64,000 nt of DNA from Peribacillus sp. ACCC06369 (GCF_030348945.1 NZ_JAUCEN010000002.1:744001-808000), one strand, 5' to 3'; counted from the stretch's first letter, positions 9,001-16,910 are shown. A program made the numbers and translations. The notes: a model not told the origin generated them from the letters alone.

Positions 9001-10764
9001 TTGGTCAACCAAGTGGGAACGAAAAGAGTCATTGATTATTATCGGATTTATGGCTTGTTATATCTCTGTACTCTTAATCTGGAAGTGTTTATGGGCGATA
9101 CAGGTTCTGCGATTTTGGGGATTTTTGTTTCCCTGCTGTTGCCTAGCTACTTCATCCTGATGAGAAGATTCACGATCTATAAGAAAGAAAGAAGCATTTA
9201 CTCAGGAATAGCGGCTATCATCGGACTTTTCCCTTTCATTAATATCATAGACTATGCCCATACACTCCCAATCGTCACGAGTTTGGCTGTTCTTTTCGGC
9301 TGTATGGCAGGAATGTTGTTGCTAAGCAGGCTGTATTCCAGCGGGTTACTCAAGAAAAACGGATCAGGCATCATCAGCTTTGATCCTTTCAGAATCTATG
9401 GTTTATTCTTTGTGATCGATATGAATGCGGAGGTTTTTCATGATACTGATCAACAGTTACTCCAAGTCTTTGTATCGCTCTTGTTAACCGCTTATTTCAT
9501 TTTCCTGAGAAGCTTAACAACGGAAAAGCAAGAAAGGAAAATCTATACCAATATTGCTGCTCTAGTCAGTCTATATCCTTTCCTAATCATCGTCGACTAT
9601 GCCGAAAGCCTATCGGTTGTAATGGGATTGATGGTCCTTTTCAGCTGTATGTTAGGAATGCTGCTTTTAAGCCGACGTTATTTCAATGGCTTAATCAAAA
9701 AGGAAGATACAGGTATTACTATCGATGGATACAGGATATATGGCCTGTTATTTTTACTGGCCATGAATAGGGGAATTCCAGTAACTGAAACATCAAGCCA
9801 GTTACTCGAAGTTTTTGTCTCACTCTTGATCACGGTTTACTTCATCTTGATTGGAAGTTTCACAAAGGATGTAAAAGAAAAGGGCATCTACGTTTGGCTG
9901 ACGGGAATTATCAGTTTGTATCCGTATTGGACCATCATCATGTATACGGACACATTACGGCATTTGGTTGGTATGACAGTCCTTTTTGGGTGTGCGGCCA
10001 TAATGGTACTGCTTAGCAGGAAATTCTTTAAAGGCCTGCTGACTAAAGGCGGGGCAGGACTTCAATTGGACTTTTACAGAGTCTATGGCTTGCTGTTTCT
10101 TCTTGCCATGAACATGGATGTTTTGACGGGGGGACCAGCACATTTCCTTCTGCAAATCATCGTGGCACTGTTGATTCCAATCTATTTCATTTTGATGAGA
10201 AGCACGACGACAGGAATGATGGAAAGAAAAACCCAATTAGCTGCAGCGATATTATTCAGTCTCTATCCGTATTGGGTCATCACGGGTCAATTCACGATAC
10301 CAGCTGTACTTGAGGAGGAGGTAAATATACTGCCGCTGTTCATTGTCAGCACCATTCTGCTGAGGAAAATCTTTGTTAAAGGCAAAATCACACAATATAT
10401 CGAGATGGGTATTGTATTCCTCCTGTTTTTAGTCTTGATCATTGATGCAATGGTGGGCAACACTTTATACGATGCGCTCATTATCGGAACGGTGTCATTG
10501 GCAGCAATGCTCGTTGGCTTCATGATGAAATACAAATCCTATTTCATCGCTGGAACTGGCACCATTTTATTCAATGTCTATATGAATACCAATTCGATGT
10601 GGAGCGAGATGCCATGGTGGCTGTATTTAATCATTGGCGGAGGGCTGCTTATCGGAATTGCCTCTTTCTTTGAATGGAAAAAACAAAAAGACAACCGGAC
10701 ATCGAAGGAGGTTCTCGAGAAAAATAAACAAAGGATCAAGAATTGGTTCAATCGGTGGAATTAA
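6094..10764 (+). CDS. Giant DUF2157-like polytopic membrane protein with four 115-residue repeats
   Basis: 1556 residues. A cytoplasmic N-terminal region (about 1-160) has basic and acidic helices. It is followed by a DUF2157-like hairpin core (about 165-260) and then around 40 hydrophobic helices to residue about 1520; the C-terminal tail is basic. Four tandem units begin at residues 951, 1066, 1181 and 1296, exactly 115 apart. Each opens with VLF-x-C-x-x-x-M and contains [Y/F]R[I/V]YGL[L/F][F/Y], then LLLQ/LLEVFVSLL-type and L[Y/F]P[F/Y] segments. No enzymatic motif was recognised. GC and codon use match the neighbours. The start ATG follows AAGGAAGGGG. Possible roles such as an envelope scaffold or transporter are speculation. 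Confidence 0.85.
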   Translation: MNDSSNEEMTLERRKRIFQEELDVLWERRLIPKSEYIRISRAYNRHFQLALHKQKRLEHEKKKSIQGPEKVIGDSPEMKVQDSLIEESSLELLKSDGLNESIMKGENSGYEPNKSVSEDSLEPVKEITDRKPVIQQQAIKLEKPVKPAKLKKTPEQIRERNISVILLTGVILLLFGGLILATSSWGNLNAVLKVFFIGMVSVIFAGMAFIASKLKIKQTAFAFLTLAGLFIPITILSASYYRIFGEYLSLNGGGRGLLGFLGGLLCLAIYFKIADYFKSKIFIFISIFTFGITCYFGLAFVTPTIEWMFLAIGILNLILLWNIEQLKNQKALTLFKPFIFQFIQFKIIVEAFVILTLFSSNLVYSLTLMFFSVLFLIFAVKFQKKYYEMAFSAVFTYGYIHFVSNSLLSEYMVIAFALVPIIFTALSKYLAKFKMTKLSKNFMFTSLIESGIVFLYINAMAYQEVYAQIFIALMIVSAQLVYVSVQSRKSSFTYPAVVVFNLAFVYLFFALPVTFSTGLNLIFVLQVIQYLGLYLYNRHPKYSLFKRSILLISPMTMLVILTSKFSEMDWLAVSVALAMISGLFFITYIKDDSKHMKENAIYGFPITFVLALVAFYPYLLEGLEWVRSYIPVSLYLMGVSLISIGAAYTFKKEYHKFFPVFAYSGQILSFLSLIWISFDSLNPLEASGVIAVATAINGWSVHIHRKHIFWVPVVITSASLYASLYDVFDFGSMVLKIAFVLIGPIIFFLLGEWLGKYSKNGKLYFFYASHLANLLAIPVGYMLIAQTESSPFLYVAQLLIYILSAFRAHVKWGVYVFTYLGFSVLFLQVHLFVVNMEQMVFITSICMMITAGLITILWALSNKNWKGIMEYYFIPFIHLGISISILETAIRDFPLNRELVWVGVMTGQFLFAWYLLMQRNWRNYVVIPLTLAFIFYNMYANTLPLVFAIIVLFVCMAVMVFASSRHFKGLVNQVGTKRVIDYYRIYGLLYLCTLNLEVFMGDTGSAILGIFVSLLLPSYFILMRRFTIYKKERSIYSGIAAIIGLFPFINIIDYAHTLPIVTSLAVLFGCMAGMLLLSRLYSSGLLKKNGSGIISFDPFRIYGLFFVIDMNAEVFHDTDQQLLQVFVSLLLTAYFIFLRSLTTEKQERKIYTNIAALVSLYPFLIIVDYAESLSVVMGLMVLFSCMLGMLLLSRRYFNGLIKKEDTGITIDGYRIYGLLFLLAMNRGIPVTETSSQLLEVFVSLLITVYFILIGSFTKDVKEKGIYVWLTGIISLYPYWTIIMYTDTLRHLVGMTVLFGCAAIMVLLSRKFFKGLLTKGGAGLQLDFYRVYGLLFLLAMNMDVLTGGPAHFLLQIIVALLIPIYFILMRSTTTGMMERKTQLAAAILFSLYPYWVITGQFTIPAVLEEEVNILPLFIVSTILLRKIFVKGKITQYIEMGIVFLLFLVLIIDAMVGNTLYDALIIGTVSLAAMLVGFMMKYKSYFIAGTGTILFNVYMNTNSMWSEMPWWLYLIIGGGLLIGIASFFEWKKQKDNRTSKEVLEKNKQRIKNWFNRWN

Positions 10765-10928
10765 TGAAGAAGGAAATAGACGCCTTAAAAAATTTCCGAT
10801 GAAGGCGATGCTTACCTATAATTTGAAGGAGATAGCCACTTGGACATGGCAATGTCTAATAATGGCCTAAAAGAGTGGCTTGCACAGCCCCAATCTCTTA
10901 ACCTTGGACGAAAATTCAAAGGGAATCT
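10765..10928 (+). other. Nested hairpins downstream of the giant gene
   Basis: AGCCACT (10834-10840) pairs with AGTGGCT (10874-10880), enclosing GACAT (10843-10847) with ATGTC (10852-10856). There is no T-run, so this is not a classical terminator. It may stabilise or process the 3' end of the mRNA. Confidence 0.3.
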
Positions 10929-10968
10929 CAAAAGGGGTTCGGAATTTATAAATTCCGAACCCCTTTTG
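10929..10968. terminator. Perfect 40-bp palindrome, terminator-like
   Basis: The 40 bases equal their own reverse complement, with outer CAAAAGGGG/CCCCTTTTG and an A/T-rich centre. Arms with A4 and T4 ends allow termination in both directions. It sits one base beyond the TAG at 10970-10972 that ends the 87-residue gene once its frame is restored, so it is best read as that gene's terminator. Confidence 0.65.
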
Positions 10969-10969
10969 T

Positions 10970-11234
10970 CTACAAACTGAGAGCACTTAAAAGCTCTCTT
11001 TCTCTTTTTCTTTTTTTTTATTTCCTCTTGCCAATCATGAATTTCTATTTCCCACTCATCTAGATTAGTTTGCAAAACATTAATTAAAAATGGTGAAAGG
11101 GCATTTCTATACTTTTTTAATTCTTTAATTAATTTCACTCGATCTTCAGTTAAACCTTGTACTAATTTTTTCTTATTTTCCAAATTTGCAGATACAAAAA
11201 CTGGTCTGAATTTCCGTATCTCTTTATCATCCAT
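10970..11234 (-). pseudogene. 87-residue hypothetical gene, frame disrupted at an A9 run
   Basis: From the ATG at 11234 (AAGGAG 11 bases upstream) the frame encodes a charged, helical protein beginning MDDKEIRKFRPVF. In the coding strand, nine A (plus-strand T at 11011-11019) shift the reading into a Lys/Arg-rich tail. That tail runs through the 40-bp palindrome and on for about 60 odd residues. With eight A the protein ends ...RERELLSALSL at a TAG (10970-10972) one base before the palindrome, giving 87 residues. So this is a frameshift, an assembly error, or a slippage site. The family was not recognised. Its ATG lies one base after the stop of the 24-residue peptide, so the two are coupled. 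Confidence 0.6.
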
Positions 11235-11235
11235 A

Positions 11236-11310
11236 TCAGTTGTAACTCCTTGGAGCAATAGTGGAAAACATTAAAATCGTTGCTAAAATTGCTAAAAAAT
11301 GTTTTTTCAT
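11236..11310 (-). CDS. Small secreted-looking peptide, 24 residues
   Basis: Starts at ATG 11310 behind AAAGGAGAAG and ends at TGA 11236-11238. The product is MKKHFLAILATILMFSTIAP followed by RSYN: two Lys, one hydrophobic helix and a short polar end. It looks like a bare signal peptide, a Phr-like pro-peptide or a small membrane peptide. It is shorter than usual Phr precursors (about 40 residues), and no Rap phosphatase is adjacent. The next gene starts one base after its stop. The strong ribosome site and coupling support real translation; function is unknown. Confidence 0.5.
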   Translation of the reverse strand: MKKHFLAILATILMFSTIAPRSYN

Positions 11311-11555
11311 TTTTTCTTCTCCTTTTAATTAATAATCTAAAAGCTATAAATTAAATTCTATAAAAATTAATAGAGGACATTGTTCCAATTTTGGTTAATA
11401 TCTTTTCAATTTTGAATGATCCTCTGAAAAAACCAAACTCATAGTAGAATCTATCTAACTTTTCATGGAGCTGGTTTTGAAGACTTTCAAAACATCTGAG
11501 ATAAAGTTTGTGAAGAATTAGTAGAAATCCATTATGAGAACATCATCAAAATCAT
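11311..11555 (-). other. Upstream region of the peptide gene with an open remnant frame
   Basis: About 245 bases without an intact gene. On the minus strand a 63-codon frame (11351-11542) lacks a start but has protein-like content (for example LHEKLDRFYYEFGFFRGSF). It may be the 3' end of a decayed gene. A promoter for the peptide gene should lie here, but no clear -35/-10 pair stood out. Confidence 0.3.
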
Positions 11556-11591
11556 AAAAAACCACTCTGAAAGCATACAGAGTGGTTTTTT
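11556..11591. terminator. Terminator of the GRDP-like gene
   Basis: Stem 11556-11569/11578-11591 (six A-T plus eight mixed pairs), loop AAAGCATA. It is symmetric and sits downstream of the minus-strand gene ending at 11626. Confidence 0.8.
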
Positions 11592-11625
11592 CGCGTTTAT
11601 TCAAATGTTTTTCCAAGCGAAAAGC

Positions 11626-12546
11626 TCATGACGAACAAGAACTGCATGAAGAACAGCTAGAAGAGGAATCAGAACTGCTGTCATGGGAACTGTTATGATC
11701 GCCACCATGGCCGGATCCAGAGGAAACTGTGTTCGATTCATTCCCGAAAATATCTTTAAATTCGCTGTCAAAATCATCGGTACTTGCATAAGTGAAATAG
11801 GCAGGAGCTGCGTAGTCCGTCTGGTCGTACGTTTTCCGCCAATTCAATTCTGTCATGGGGCGATTTTCTTTAAATTGGGAAGTGAAAGATTCAAAGGTCC
11901 GTTCCGCTTGTATACTTGTCGGTTTCCTCATATATTTCTCTTTTAACTGCTCCAGCTCCAACGTTTCAAAATCGCGGAGAAGTGTTTGCCCTTTATCATG
12001 TTTGAAAAATTTGCCCCATTTTTGAATGGAATGGGAATCCACCGTAAATAGCTGTACATAGTAAAAGTCAAAAAGAGTACGCTCTTCGGGTTTGAAAACA
12101 GGTTCTGAATGCGGATGGTGTTGAATGGTCCTACCGATGAAAGCCTGGCAAAACTCATCATATTCCTGTCTATATTTCAGCATGATGTGCCATAACTCAT
12201 CGATGACTGAATTAAACATTTCAACTTTTCCAAACACTGCAGCCATAATCAAATAGCGTTTCAATTCACGCCAAGCCTGATTGACCTTTATCTGTGAGTC
12301 ACGTGGATGCTTCAGTCGGAATTCAGCATTGACCTTTTCCATATAATTGAAATCCAGTGCTTTATTAAGCTTTTCTATCAATGCTTCTGAAACGATTTCC
12401 GTTGAATGCAGGTCTAGAGTTTCCGCATGGTATTTACGGAATTCATTTTGATAGCGTTCTAATTTAGCCGGTTCACTTAGCCGTTTCAAGAAATTGACCA
12501 GGATAACAGCAAAAATTGCCGCAAGAATGACATAAAAGAAGGTCAT
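11626..12546 (-). CDS. GRDP-like membrane-anchored protein with Ser/Cys-rich tail
   Basis: 306 residues. An N-terminal membrane helix (about 3-20) precedes a soluble helical domain. The segment DELWHIMLKYRQEYDEFC, followed by G-R-T-I-Q-H-H-P, matches the core of glycine-rich domain-containing (GRDP/DUF1399) proteins: W-H, Y-x-x-F-C, then G and H-x-P. The tail from about residue 270 is Gly/His/Ser rich and ends in three Ser-Ser-Cys repeats. Such tails are also seen in TIGR04222-type proteins. The start ATG has AGAGGAGTGG upstream. Function is unknown. The His and Cys clusters could bind metal or form disulfides; this is inference. Confidence 0.7.
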   Translation of the reverse strand: MTFFYVILAAIFAVILVNFLKRLSEPAKLERYQNEFRKYHAETLDLHSTEIVSEALIEKLNKALDFNYMEKVNAEFRLKHPRDSQIKVNQAWRELKRYLIMAAVFGKVEMFNSVIDELWHIMLKYRQEYDEFCQAFIGRTIQHHPHSEPVFKPEERTLFDFYYVQLFTVDSHSIQKWGKFFKHDKGQTLLRDFETLELEQLKEKYMRKPTSIQAERTFESFTSQFKENRPMTELNWRKTYDQTDYAAPAYFTYASTDDFDSEFKDIFGNESNTVSSGSGHGGDHNSSHDSSSDSSSSCSSCSSCSS

Positions 12547-12809
12547 TTTTGTCCACTCCTCTTAATCTATGTATATTGTACTTTAACATTATCTTACATG
12601 TTATTGGAAGGGATTGTAAGTTATTGTTTGGAATTCCGTCCAAAATGTTCTATTTACTGTAATCGATTAAGCTGGGTAGGTAACATGCCAAAAACCCCTG
12701 AATCCGGTTTCGTCCTTTCCTTGGAATTGAAGGGATTTTCAATCAAAGATCAAGCACTTCAAATAATGCCCCCAATCTAGTATAGTTAGTATGGAAAAGG
12801 GGTGAAGGC

Positions 12810-13040
12810 ATGTACTTGACAATTAAAGAGACTGCGGAATATTTATCGATGCCGGAATCTTATATAGAAAGTTTGATCGTTCAAAATAAAATTCGCACCG
12901 TTCATGACGGTGAGCAGCATTTGATTTTTAAAGAGCAGTTTAATATGCATCTTGAACAGATGGAAAAATATAAGAAGCAATTGGCGGATTATTATAACGA
13001 ACCCATTCCCGAAGATATCGATGTGAAGGATGAAGATTAG
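12810..13040 (+). CDS. Excisionase-type helix-turn-helix protein
   Basis: 76 residues. The first 50 form an Xis/MerR-like winged helix: LTIKETAEYLSMPESYIESL, then a basic wing. The acidic C-terminus (PEDIDVKDED) is typical of small Bacillus chromosomal HTH proteins. No integrase or attachment site is nearby, so it is probably a stand-alone regulator rather than a phage excisionase. The start ATG follows AAAAGGGGTGAAGG. It is monocistronic with its own terminator. Confidence 0.8.
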   Translation: MYLTIKETAEYLSMPESYIESLIVQNKIRTVHDGEQHLIFKEQFNMHLEQMEKYKKQLADYYNEPIPEDIDVKDED

Positions 13041-13067
13041 CATCTGCCCATTTGGCAGATGTTTTTT
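13041..13067 (+). terminator. Terminator of the HTH gene
   Basis: CATCTGCC (13041-13048) pairs with GGCAGATG (13054-13061), 5-base loop, six T. It directly follows the stop codon. Confidence 0.88.
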
Positions 13068-13165
13068 CATGCATGAATGACAGTGGAATTATGGAATCGG
13101 ATGTTCTAAAAAGCTCTCAACTAACGTCTGCATCATGGGGATTACTGATCATTCAAAAAATTTTG

Positions 13166-13194
13166 TTGTCAATGGAAGGTAATTGTAGTAGAAT
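13166..13194 (+). promoter_or_regulatory. SigA-type promoter of the AI-2E family gene
   Basis: TTGTCA (13166-13171) and TAGAAT (13189-13194) with a 17-base spacer. Start of transcription is expected near 13201, about 64 bases before the GTG start. Confidence 0.55.
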
Positions 13195-13264
13195 CCCTCA
13201 ATTCCGTGTAAAATAATAAGTAGAAGGAATTATCAAGGCAGAATGGTAGTTAGGAGATAGGTAA

Positions 13265-14284
13265 GTGGTAAAAGAGTATTTGCAAAGCGAAGGTTTTTCA
13301 AGGTTAATTACATTAATTGTGTTAGTCCTCTTTTTAATAAGCATCGGAAGTATGGTTAATATCGTGTTATTCACATTTGTTTTCACTTTCCTGATGGGAA
13401 GGCTGGAGCAATTTATCATGATTCGGCTGGATAAAGTGATGCATATCAATTCTAAGGTTGTTATAAGTTTTTTATATGCAGTCGTCATTTCTAGTTTAGC
13501 CATCGTTCTTTATAAATATCTACCGGTCATTACGCTACAATTCACGGAATTAGTCACACAGATCGTTTTCTTCTTTCAACATCCACCAGATAGCAGGGTC
13601 ATTCAATATGCCATTAACTTAATGAACGAGCTGGAATCGCCGCTCGATCTTCAAAAACAGATGAATACACTCTATCTTTATATATCCGATTTCGGTAAAC
13701 TGGCATTTCAAATTTTCATTTCCATGTTGCTTAGTCTATTTTTCTTATTGGAAAAAGATAAAATCATTCGCTTTACATCAAAATTCAAGCGTGCCAAATT
13801 TAAATCTTTCTTCATAAACCTAGGACACTTTGGCGTCAAATTCATCAATTCATTTGGAAAGGTGATTGAGGTCCAATTCTTGATAGCCATTACGAATGCT
13901 GTCCTATCGGTAACTTTCTTATGGATACTTGGCTTCCCTCAGTTGCTCGGTCTAGGAATCATGATTTTCTTCCTGGGTTTGATTCCGGTTGCAGGGGTCA
14001 TCATCTCCCTCATTCCACTTAGCATGATAGCCTATAGTATCGGCGGCATGCCAAAAGTGATTGCTGTGCTCATCATGATTGTTGTGATCCACGCAATTGA
14101 AAGCTATATTTTAAATCCGAAATTCATGTCGGCAAAAACAAATCTTCCAACATTTTTCACCTTCATCATCCTCTTGTTTTCCGAGCATTTCCTAGGGATA
14201 TGGGGATTGATCATCGGGATACCGATCTTCATCTTCCTTTTGGATATGTTAGATATTGAAGAGGGCAATAAGGAAGTTCCATAA
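13265..14284 (+). CDS. AI-2E family transporter
   Basis: 339 residues with the family's eight-helix pattern: helix pairs at about 13-55 and 63-85, then a soluble stretch (100-150), then helices to residue 325. The C-terminal block GFPQLLGLGIMIFFLGLIPVAG and the ILNPKFMSAKTNLPTF segment are diagnostic of the AI-2E/UPF0118 family (YdiK, YueF, YtvI). Substrates vary (Na+/H+ exchange, signalling molecules), so the name should not be read as AI-2 export. The start is GTG at 13265 with GGAGAT upstream. Confidence 0.85.
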   Translation: MVKEYLQSEGFSRLITLIVLVLFLISIGSMVNIVLFTFVFTFLMGRLEQFIMIRLDKVMHINSKVVISFLYAVVISSLAIVLYKYLPVITLQFTELVTQIVFFFQHPPDSRVIQYAINLMNELESPLDLQKQMNTLYLYISDFGKLAFQIFISMLLSLFFLLEKDKIIRFTSKFKRAKFKSFFINLGHFGVKFINSFGKVIEVQFLIAITNAVLSVTFLWILGFPQLLGLGIMIFFLGLIPVAGVIISLIPLSMIAYSIGGMPKVIAVLIMIVVIHAIESYILNPKFMSAKTNLPTFFTFIILLFSEHFLGIWGLIIGIPIFIFLLDMLDIEEGNKEVP

Positions 14285-14293
14285 TAATCATTT

Positions 14294-14330
14294 AAGCAGC
14301 CGCCACGCTAATTTGGCCGCTGCTTATTTT
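14294..14330 (+). terminator. Terminator of the AI-2E family gene
   Basis: AAGCAGC (14294-14300) pairs with GCTGCTT (14319-14325); extra G/C pairing inside the loop, then A and a T-run. Confidence 0.7.
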
Positions 14331-14502
14331 TATTCTATTAAACCTTTTGAAAGTTTCACTTACTGTTTTCAATATAATATCCATTAATTCGAGAAAAGGG
14401 AAAAAGTCTGCCCGTTTCCCCATTAGAGAATATTTGCACTTTTGATTTACCGAGTTAATTGATTAAACTTTTATTTTACTAAAGTTATTTGTCGATTTTT
14501 TA

Positions 14503-14547
14503 TTGAATAAAAAAACAAATAAACGTATAATATTCTTAAAAGAATAT
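14503..14547 (+). promoter_or_regulatory. Promoter and dyad operator of amino-acid ABC operon
   Basis: TTGAAT (14503-14508) and TATAAT (14526-14531) are 17 bases apart. Overlapping the -10 and start site is a dyad ATATTCTT-AA-AAGAATAT (14530-14547). Its placement fits a repressor. It partly resembles a CodY box but with four mismatches, so the regulator is unidentified. Confidence 0.6.
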
Positions 14548-14623
14548 ACTGAATGTTCTCTAAAGTTAGATTTATCTGTTTTTTTTAAAAAAGAGAGTTT
14601 ACGAGAGAGAAGAGGGGATTATT

Positions 14624-15445
14624 TTGAAAAAGGTTTCTTTTTTAGTGTTTGCCATGGTAGCTTCTTTGTTACTAGTCATGACAGGATGCGGAAAGGATAA
14701 AGAAGTCTCGACAACTAGTAAAGAAGAAGAGTCCAATGGAAAAACACTCAGAATCGTGACTGACGCCAATTATGCTCCATTTGAATTTCTTGAAGGCGAT
14801 AAGATTGTAGGATTCGATGTTGATTTCATCAACGCCGTTGCTGAAGAAGCAGGTTATGAAGTTAAACTTGAAAGTGTTGGGTGGGACCCGATTTTTGTTG
14901 AAATCGAATCTAAGAGAGCGGATGTCGCAATTTCTGCGATTACAGTGAATGACGAAAGAAAACAATCTTATGATTTCTCGGTTCCATACTTTTTATCAAC
15001 TAACAAGATTCTCGTTCCTGAGAAAAGTGATATAAAATCAGGAAGTGAATTGAAAGGGAAGGTCATTGCCGTTCAGACTGGTACAACTGGACAGGAAGCG
15101 GTAGAGAAACTCCTTGGAAAAAATCATAAGGACATCAAAAAGTTCGAAAACAATAACCTGGCCATTCAGGAATTACTGAAAGGTGGAGCTTCGGCTGTCG
15201 TAGCTGATAATACGGTTGTTGAGGAATATGTGAAAAATAACCCCGATCAAAAACTGAAAGTCGTTGAAGATAGCAAAAGTTTCAATGAGGAATTTTATGG
15301 TCTTATGTTCCCGAAAGGCAGTGAATTGAAATCGGAGTTCGATAAAGCTGTGAATGCCATTTATGAAAATGGAAAATATGCAGAAATTTATAAAGACTGG
15401 TTTGGTACTGATCCAGATATCGAAACATTGAAAGCACAACAATAA
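14624..15445 (+). CDS. Amino-acid ABC transporter substrate-binding lipoprotein
   Basis: 273 residues. A lipobox LLVMTGC at the end of the signal peptide makes Cys22 the likely lipidated residue. The SBP_bac_3 domain follows, with DANYAPFEF, GFDVDFINAV, VGWDPIFVEI and the ITVNDERK ligand loop. This family binds polar or basic amino acids (Arg, His, Gln); the exact ligand is not certain. The start is TTG at 14624 with GAGGGGAT upstream. A terminator separates it from the permease gene, which would favour excess binding protein. Confidence 0.88.
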   Translation: MKKVSFLVFAMVASLLLVMTGCGKDKEVSTTSKEEESNGKTLRIVTDANYAPFEFLEGDKIVGFDVDFINAVAEEAGYEVKLESVGWDPIFVEIESKRADVAISAITVNDERKQSYDFSVPYFLSTNKILVPEKSDIKSGSELKGKVIAVQTGTTGQEAVEKLLGKNHKDIKKFENNNLAIQELLKGGASAVVADNTVVEEYVKNNPDQKLKVVEDSKSFNEEFYGLMFPKGSELKSEFDKAVNAIYENGKYAEIYKDWFGTDPDIETLKAQQ

Positions 15446-15467
15446 AAACAAGTGGATAGTAAAAGAT

Positions 15468-15503
15468 TGCGTAACTTTACGTGTGAAGTTACGCAGTTTT
15501 TTT
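15468..15503 (+). terminator. Intra-operon partial terminator
   Basis: Ten-pair perfect stem 15468-15477/15486-15495, 8-base loop, G then seven T. It lies between the binding-protein gene and the permease gene, with no promoter visible after it. It likely lets only part of transcription through. Confidence 0.8.
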
Positions 15504-15524
15504 GGTCTTTAGGAGGGAAACGGA

Positions 15525-16181
15525 ATGAGTTTTCGCTGGGATATTATTTTTGAATATGCTCCTTTCTTATTAAAAGGAACACTGCTTACTATAGGGCTGT
15601 CGGTTTCCTCCATCCTCATCGGAACCTTCTTGGGGTTATTGATCGGTTTAGGGAAAATCATGAGAAACAAAGTGCTGGCCTTTCCATTTTACTGTTATGT
15701 CACGGTTTTTCGCGGAACACCGCTTTTAGTTCAAATCTTTTTAATCCATTTTGGAATTGTGCCCTTTTTTACCGGTGAAACGAATGCAGTAACCGCCGGG
15801 GTCATTGCTTTATCTTTAAATGCAGCCGCATATATTGCAGAAATTTTCCGTGCGGGCATTCAATCCATCGATAAAGGGCAAATGGAAGGATCACGTTCAT
15901 TGGGGATGACCCATACCCAAACAATGATTCATGTTGTATTGCCTCAAGCTTTCAAACGAATGATCCCTCCTTTAGGAAATGAATTCATTGTATTATTGAA
16001 GGATTCGTCCCTGCTTTGTGTCATTGCAGCCCCGGAATTAATGTATTGGGGAAAGGCGATGGGGAGTCAGTACTTTAAAGTGTGGGAGCCATATTTGGCG
16101 TGTGCCTTCATCTATTTATTCCTTACGCTCATTTTAAGTTTCGTATTAAGTAGACTCGAAAGAAGGTTGAAAACAGAATGA
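15525..16181 (+). CDS. Amino-acid ABC transporter permease
   Basis: 218 residues, five membrane helices, HisM/GlnP family. The EAA loop reads [21 protein letters not shown], which docks to the ATPase. [15 protein letters not shown] is the family's helix-2 signature. It probably acts as a homodimer with the binding protein upstream and the ATPase downstream. AGGAGGGAAA precedes the ATG. It overlaps the ATPase gene by 4 bases. Confidence 0.9.
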   Translation: MSFRWDIIFEYAPFLLKGTLLTIGLSVSSILIGTFLGLLIGLGKIMRNKVLAFPFYCYVTVFRGTPLLVQIFLIHFGIVPFFTGETNAVTAGVIALSLNAAAYIAEIFRAGIQSIDKGQMEGSRSLGMTHTQTMIHVVLPQAFKRMIPPLGNEFIVLLKDSSLLCVIAAPELMYWGKAMGSQYFKVWEPYLACAFIYLFLTLILSFVLSRLERRLKTE

Positions 16182-16900
16182 TCAAGGTCGAGAATCTAAA
16201 GAAGTCATTTGGGGAAAATGAAGTATTGAAAAATATCAATGCAATCGTTTCCCCTCAGGAAGTAGTCGTTGTAATCGGGCCTTCTGGATCGGGTAAATCC
16301 ACTTTCCTCAGGTGTATCAATCAACTTGAAACGATAACAGGAGGGCATATTTTCATCGAAGGACTTGATACGACAGACAAGAAGGTCAATATCAATAAAG
16401 TCCGAACGGAAGTTGGCATGGTATTTCAGCATTTTAACTTATTTCCACATAAGACTGTTCTTGATAATATTATGCTTGCGCCTCTAAAGGTCCGCAAGAT
16501 TTCCAAAGAACAGGCTTCCCAAAGAGGGATGGAACTGCTTAAGAAAGTGGGGCTTGCCGAGAAAGCGAACGCATACCCGGATTCATTATCGGGGGGGCAA
16601 AAGCAACGCGTCGCAATAGCCAGGGCTTTGGCGATGGAACCAAAAATCATGTTATTCGACGAGCCGACTTCCGCTCTAGATCCGGAAATGGTCGGTGAAG
16701 TTCTTGAGGTCATGAAGCAACTTGCTAAGGAAGGTATGACCATGGTAGTGGTGACCCATGAGATGGGATTTGCAAAAGAAGTTGGTGATCGCGTCATTTT
16801 CATGGACGAAGGCTATATTATTGAAGAAAACACCCCCAGTGAGATTTTTGATAATCCCCAGCAGGAAAGAACCAAAGCCTTTTTGAGCAAAGTGCTTTAA
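16178..16900 (+). CDS. Amino-acid ABC transporter ATP-binding protein
   Basis: 240 residues, full-length GlnQ/HisP type. Walker [10 protein letters not shown] (about 34-42), Q-loop [12 protein letters not shown], signature LSGGQ, Walker [15 protein letters not shown] and switch His (VVTHEM) are all intact. It powers import through the adjacent permease. It overlaps the permease stop by ATGA, so the subunits are co-translated. It is the last gene of the operon, followed by a terminator. Confidence 0.93.
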   Translation: MIKVENLKKSFGENEVLKNINAIVSPQEVVVVIGPSGSGKSTFLRCINQLETITGGHIFIEGLDTTDKKVNINKVRTEVGMVFQHFNLFPHKTVLDNIMLAPLKVRKISKEQASQRGMELLKKVGLAEKANAYPDSLSGGQKQRVAIARALAMEPKIMLFDEPTSALDPEMVGEVLEVMKQLAKEGMTMVVVTHEMGFAKEVGDRVIFMDEGYIIEENTPSEIFDNPQQERTKAFLSKVL

Positions 16901-16910
16901 TAACGTGTTA

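Noticed and set aside
10929..10968. 40-bp palindrome as an insertion-sequence end or attachment site
   Set aside because: No transposase or integrase nearby and no flanking direct repeat; it fits a terminator of the restored gene.
12598..12780. 60-codon plus-strand frame before the HTH gene
   Set aside because: Lacks a ribosome site and lies in the promoter gap.
12810..13040. Excisionase-like gene as evidence of a prophage
   Set aside because: No integrase, phage genes or attachment repeats around; small Xis-like HTH proteins are common chromosomal regulators.
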